Positions 61,896 through 64,000 of a DNA stretch of 64,000 nt are shown here, piece by piece (positions within the stretch are counted from its first letter, which is position 1; each line of letters opens with the position of its first letter). The notes below the pieces were generated by a model that searched no databases, was not told where the DNA came from, and worked only from the letters and a program-made list of their open reading frames with translations. Made by a program: the position numbers and the translations under genes. The DNA is taken from the NCBI GenBank assembly GCA_041725895.1, contig JBGRQA010000026.1:1-64000 (forward strand), written 5' to 3'. This stretch comes from JBGRQA01 sp041725895. Its GTDB lineage: Bacteria; Bacteroidota; Bacteroidia; Bacteroidales; Marinifilaceae.

Positions 61896-63041
61896 ATGTT
61901 TCCATTTTTGAATGAAGAACATGAATTAATACGACAGTCGGTTCGTGATTTTGCTGAGAGGGAAATAAAGCCTCTGGCCCCAGAGTTGGATGAGAAGGAA
62001 GAGTTTTCTGTGGAACTGACCCGGAAAATGGGGGAGTTGGGGTTGTTTGGTATGTTTTTGCCTGAGAAGTATGGTGGTCAGAATACCGATTATCTGTCTT
62101 ATATTATCGCTGTGGAGGAGGTTGCCCGTGTCGATGGATCGCACGCTGCTACTCTTGCTGCTCACAATTCACTTGGTGTGGGTCCTCTTTATTCTTTCGG
62201 GAATGAGGATCAAAAGTTAAAGTATCTACCTGGTTTATGTTCTGGAAACGAGTTATGGGCCTTTGGGTTAACAGAACCCGAAGCTGGTTCCGATTCACGG
62301 GGAAGTAAAACCATGGCTAAGGATTTGGGAGATCATTGGGAAATAAATGGTTCCAAAATATTTATCACCAATGGTTCCAATCCTTTAACCGTAGGGGTGA
62401 CAGTGCAGGCAGTTACTGCTATTAATGGAGAGGACAAGGAGTTTTCCACATTTATAGTAGAAAAGGGAACTCCTGGTTGGTCCTCCAATTCCATGCATGG
62501 GAAGCTAATGTGGCGCGCCTCTGATACTTCTGAAATGTTCTTCGATAGTTGTGTAATTCCAAAAGGAAGCTTATTGGGCAATCGCGGAATGGGCTCTAAA
62601 ATTATGTTGCAAACCCTGGACTCGGGGCGACTTTCTATCGCCGCAATGGGCTTGGGACTTGCTCAGGGAGCTTATGAGATGGCTTTTAAGTATGCTCAGG
62701 AACGCAAGCAGTTTGGCCGTCCCATAGCTAAATTTCAAACCATAGCTTTCAAACTGGCTGATATGGCCCTGAAAATAGAGTTGGCCCGAAATCTTTTGTA
62801 CAAAGCTTGTTGGTTAAAAGATACGGGTAAACCTTTTGCAAAGGAATCTGCTATGTCCAAGTTGTATTGCTCCGAAATTGCCAAGGAAGTGGCTGATGAG
62901 GCCGTTCAGATTCATGGAGGATACGGATTGATGAAAGAATACCCTGTGGAACGTTTCTATCGTGATCAACGGCTTCTGCAAATTGGGGAGGGAACCTCCG
63001 AAATCCAACGTCTTGTGATCTCCAGACACTTGGGTTGTTAG
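61896..63041 (+). CDS. Acyl-CoA dehydrogenase of the carboxylase cluster (isovaleryl-CoA type by context)
   Basis: The 381-residue enzyme has FGLTEPEAGSDSRG, GSKIFITNGS, HGKLMWRASDTSEMFF and IGEGTSEIQRLVISRHL. The C-terminal catalytic Glu is in the short-chain position (GEGTSEIQ), whereas classical isovaleryl-CoA dehydrogenases have Ala or Gly there and a Glu elsewhere. Context with methylcrotonyl-CoA carboxylase points to isovaleryl-CoA or a related branched substrate. Electrons would go to EtfBA encoded earlier in the array. Confidence 0.88.
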   Translation: MFPFLNEEHELIRQSVRDFAEREIKPLAPELDEKEEFSVELTRKMGELGLFGMFLPEKYGGQNTDYLSYIIAVEEVARVDGSHAATLAAHNSLGVGPLYSFGNEDQKLKYLPGLCSGNELWAFGLTEPEAGSDSRGSKTMAKDLGDHWEINGSKIFITNGSNPLTVGVTVQAVTAINGEDKEFSTFIVEKGTPGWSSNSMHGKLMWRASDTSEMFFDSCVIPKGSLLGNRGMGSKIMLQTLDSGRLSIAAMGLGLAQGAYEMAFKYAQERKQFGRPIAKFQTIAFKLADMALKIELARNLLYKACWLKDTGKPFAKESAMSKLYCSEIAKEVADEAVQIHGGYGLMKEYPVERFYRDQRLLQIGEGTSEIQRLVISRHLGC

Positions 63042-63068
63042 TAATATTAACCATGTAAATTATCGCTT

Positions 63069-64000
63069 ATGAACCGAGAACTGATTTTAACGCTGAATCC
63101 CAGAATGCAATTTACCCGAATTGCAGTTTACAAAATGTCTACGCCGGTTTTCCTTAAAAAGATCAATCATGATCCTAAGGATTTGGAACAGTACGAATGC
63201 TACAAGGATCAGACTGCCTACAGGACGAAAATTGTTATGGAAGAGTTGAAGGCAAATGATATTGACGTGGAAGATATTAAGGTGATTGTGGGGCGAGGCG
63301 GGTTAATAAAACCTGTTAAGTCGGGTGTTTATGAGGTGAATGAGGCTTTGAAGCGGGATTTGATGAATTGTGAATTTGGGAATGATATTGTAAATATTGG
63401 TGGGTTAATTGCAGACGGTATATCAAAGAAGATTCCCGGTTCGCGAGCTTTTATTGCGGCTCCGGTGGTAGTGGATGAGTTTGAGGATGTTGCTCGCTTT
63501 ACCGGTCGTCCTGAATTGAAGAGACGCTCTATTTTTCACGCTTTAAATCAAAAAACCGTTGCCCGTAAATATGCTAAAAGTATTTACAAGAAATATGAAG
63601 AATTGAACCTGATTGTAGCTCACCTTGGAGGCGGATTCAGTGTCGGAGCTCATAAAAAGGGACGAGTTGTGGATGCCAATCAGGCTTACGATGGGGATGG
63701 GCCTTTTTCGCCTATAAGAAGTGGAAGTTTGCCAATGGGCGATGTCATAAGGATGTGCTATTCGGGGAAATATACCCAAGGGCAAATGCTGAATATGCAA
63801 ACCGGTCAAGGTGGCTTGTTTGCTTATTTTAAGACCTACAGTGGCTATGACGTTTGTCAAATGAGGGATGCCGGAGATGAAAAGGCCGCCCGGGTTTTGG
63901 AAGCCATGGCCTACCAGGTGGCCAAAGAGATTGGTTCCATGTATGCTGTGCTGGGGGCTGAGGAAGTTGATGCCATTCTGATCACAGGAGGAATGGCAAA
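63069..64000 (+). CDS. buk: Butyrate kinase, C-terminus cut by window end
   Basis: 310 codons are visible, starting at ATG 63069 (MNRELILTLNPRMQFTRIAVYK). Family blocks: VGRGGLIKPVKSGVYEV, NIGGLIADGISK, FIAAPVVVDEF, RRSIFHALNQKTVARKYA, LIVAHLGGGFSVGAHKKGRVVDANQAYDGDGPFSP (in overlapping parts) and ILITGGMA at the cut. It turns butyryl phosphate and ADP into butyrate and ATP; branched acyl phosphates are also used by the family. No phosphotransbutyrylase gene is seen yet; it may follow downstream. It is the 15th co-directional gene of the array. Confidence 0.95.
   Translation, partial: MNRELILTLNPRMQFTRIAVYKMSTPVFLKKINHDPKDLEQYECYKDQTAYRTKIVMEELKANDIDVEDIKVIVGRGGLIKPVKSGVYEVNEALKRDLMNCEFGNDIVNIGGLIADGISKKIPGSRAFIAAPVVVDEFEDVARFTGRPELKRRSIFHALNQKTVARKYAKSIYKKYEELNLIVAHLGGGFSVGAHKKGRVVDANQAYDGDGPFSPIRSGSLPMGDVIRMCYSGKYTQGQMLNMQTGQGGLFAYFKTYSGYDVCQMRDAGDEKAARVLEAMAYQVAKEIGSMYAVLGAEEVDAILITGGMA

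Overview
This window comes from a member of the Bacteroidota. The evidence is the predicted promoters, which follow the TTTG / TAnnTTTG pattern, the weak ribosome binding sites, and typical families (DUF5916 and DUF5686 outer-membrane proteins, a LytTR regulator, a YebC starting MGRAFEFRKARK, and a DAHP synthase-chorismate mutase fusion). An order such as Marinilabiliales would fit, but that is inference. No tRNA, rRNA, CRISPR array or transposase gene was found.

Layout. 1-1 kb: a structured intergenic repeat, then non-coding DNA. 1.07-4.2 kb: ovothiol synthase OvoA and an ADP-ribosylglycohydrolase-like protein. 4.2-9.2 kb (minus strand): a lipoprotein glycoside hydrolase and a DUF5916 outer-membrane protein. 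9.5-16 kb: an accessory stretch with a decaying LytTR regulator, a small membrane protein, an epimerase fused to a helical domain, and a STAND/NACHT-type NTPase between two paralogous single-domain receivers, one of which has lost its phosphoacceptor.

16.8-25.1 kb (minus strand): an aromatic amino acid operon (aminotransferase, tyrA, DAHP synthase/chorismate mutase, aroB, aroA, DUF523, aroC). Its leader is the most striking thing in the window. One good promoter is followed by three consecutive attenuator modules. Each module has a short Phe/Tyr-rich leader peptide, an antiterminator segment at or near the peptide end, and an intrinsic terminator. 25.4-29.4 kb: a coiled-coil protein, a DUF5686 protein and a ferredoxin-nitroreductase fusion. 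29.5-36.6 kb: a complete trpEGDCFBA operon behind a single classical attenuator with three consecutive Trp codons. Palindromic elements sit in three of its gene spacers.

36.6-43.2 kb: a repeat-rich region with a DUF2975/HTH pair, a helical hypothetical protein, a secreted M20 peptidase, yebC and a 230-bp direct duplication. 43.3-64 kb: a co-directional array of 15 genes for short- and branched-chain acyl-CoA metabolism. It encodes crotonase, 3-hydroxyacyl-CoA dehydrogenase, thiolase, acyl-CoA dehydrogenase, EtfBA and a two-gene membrane Fe-S/CCG module likely to carry ETF electrons to menaquinone. It continues with fused isobutyryl-CoA mutase, a methylcrotonyl-CoA-type carboxylase set with hydratase, AtuA and a second acyl-CoA dehydrogenase, and butyrate kinase cut by the window end. 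Together these suggest oxidation of Leu/Val-derived acyl-CoAs linked to butyrate and ATP formation.
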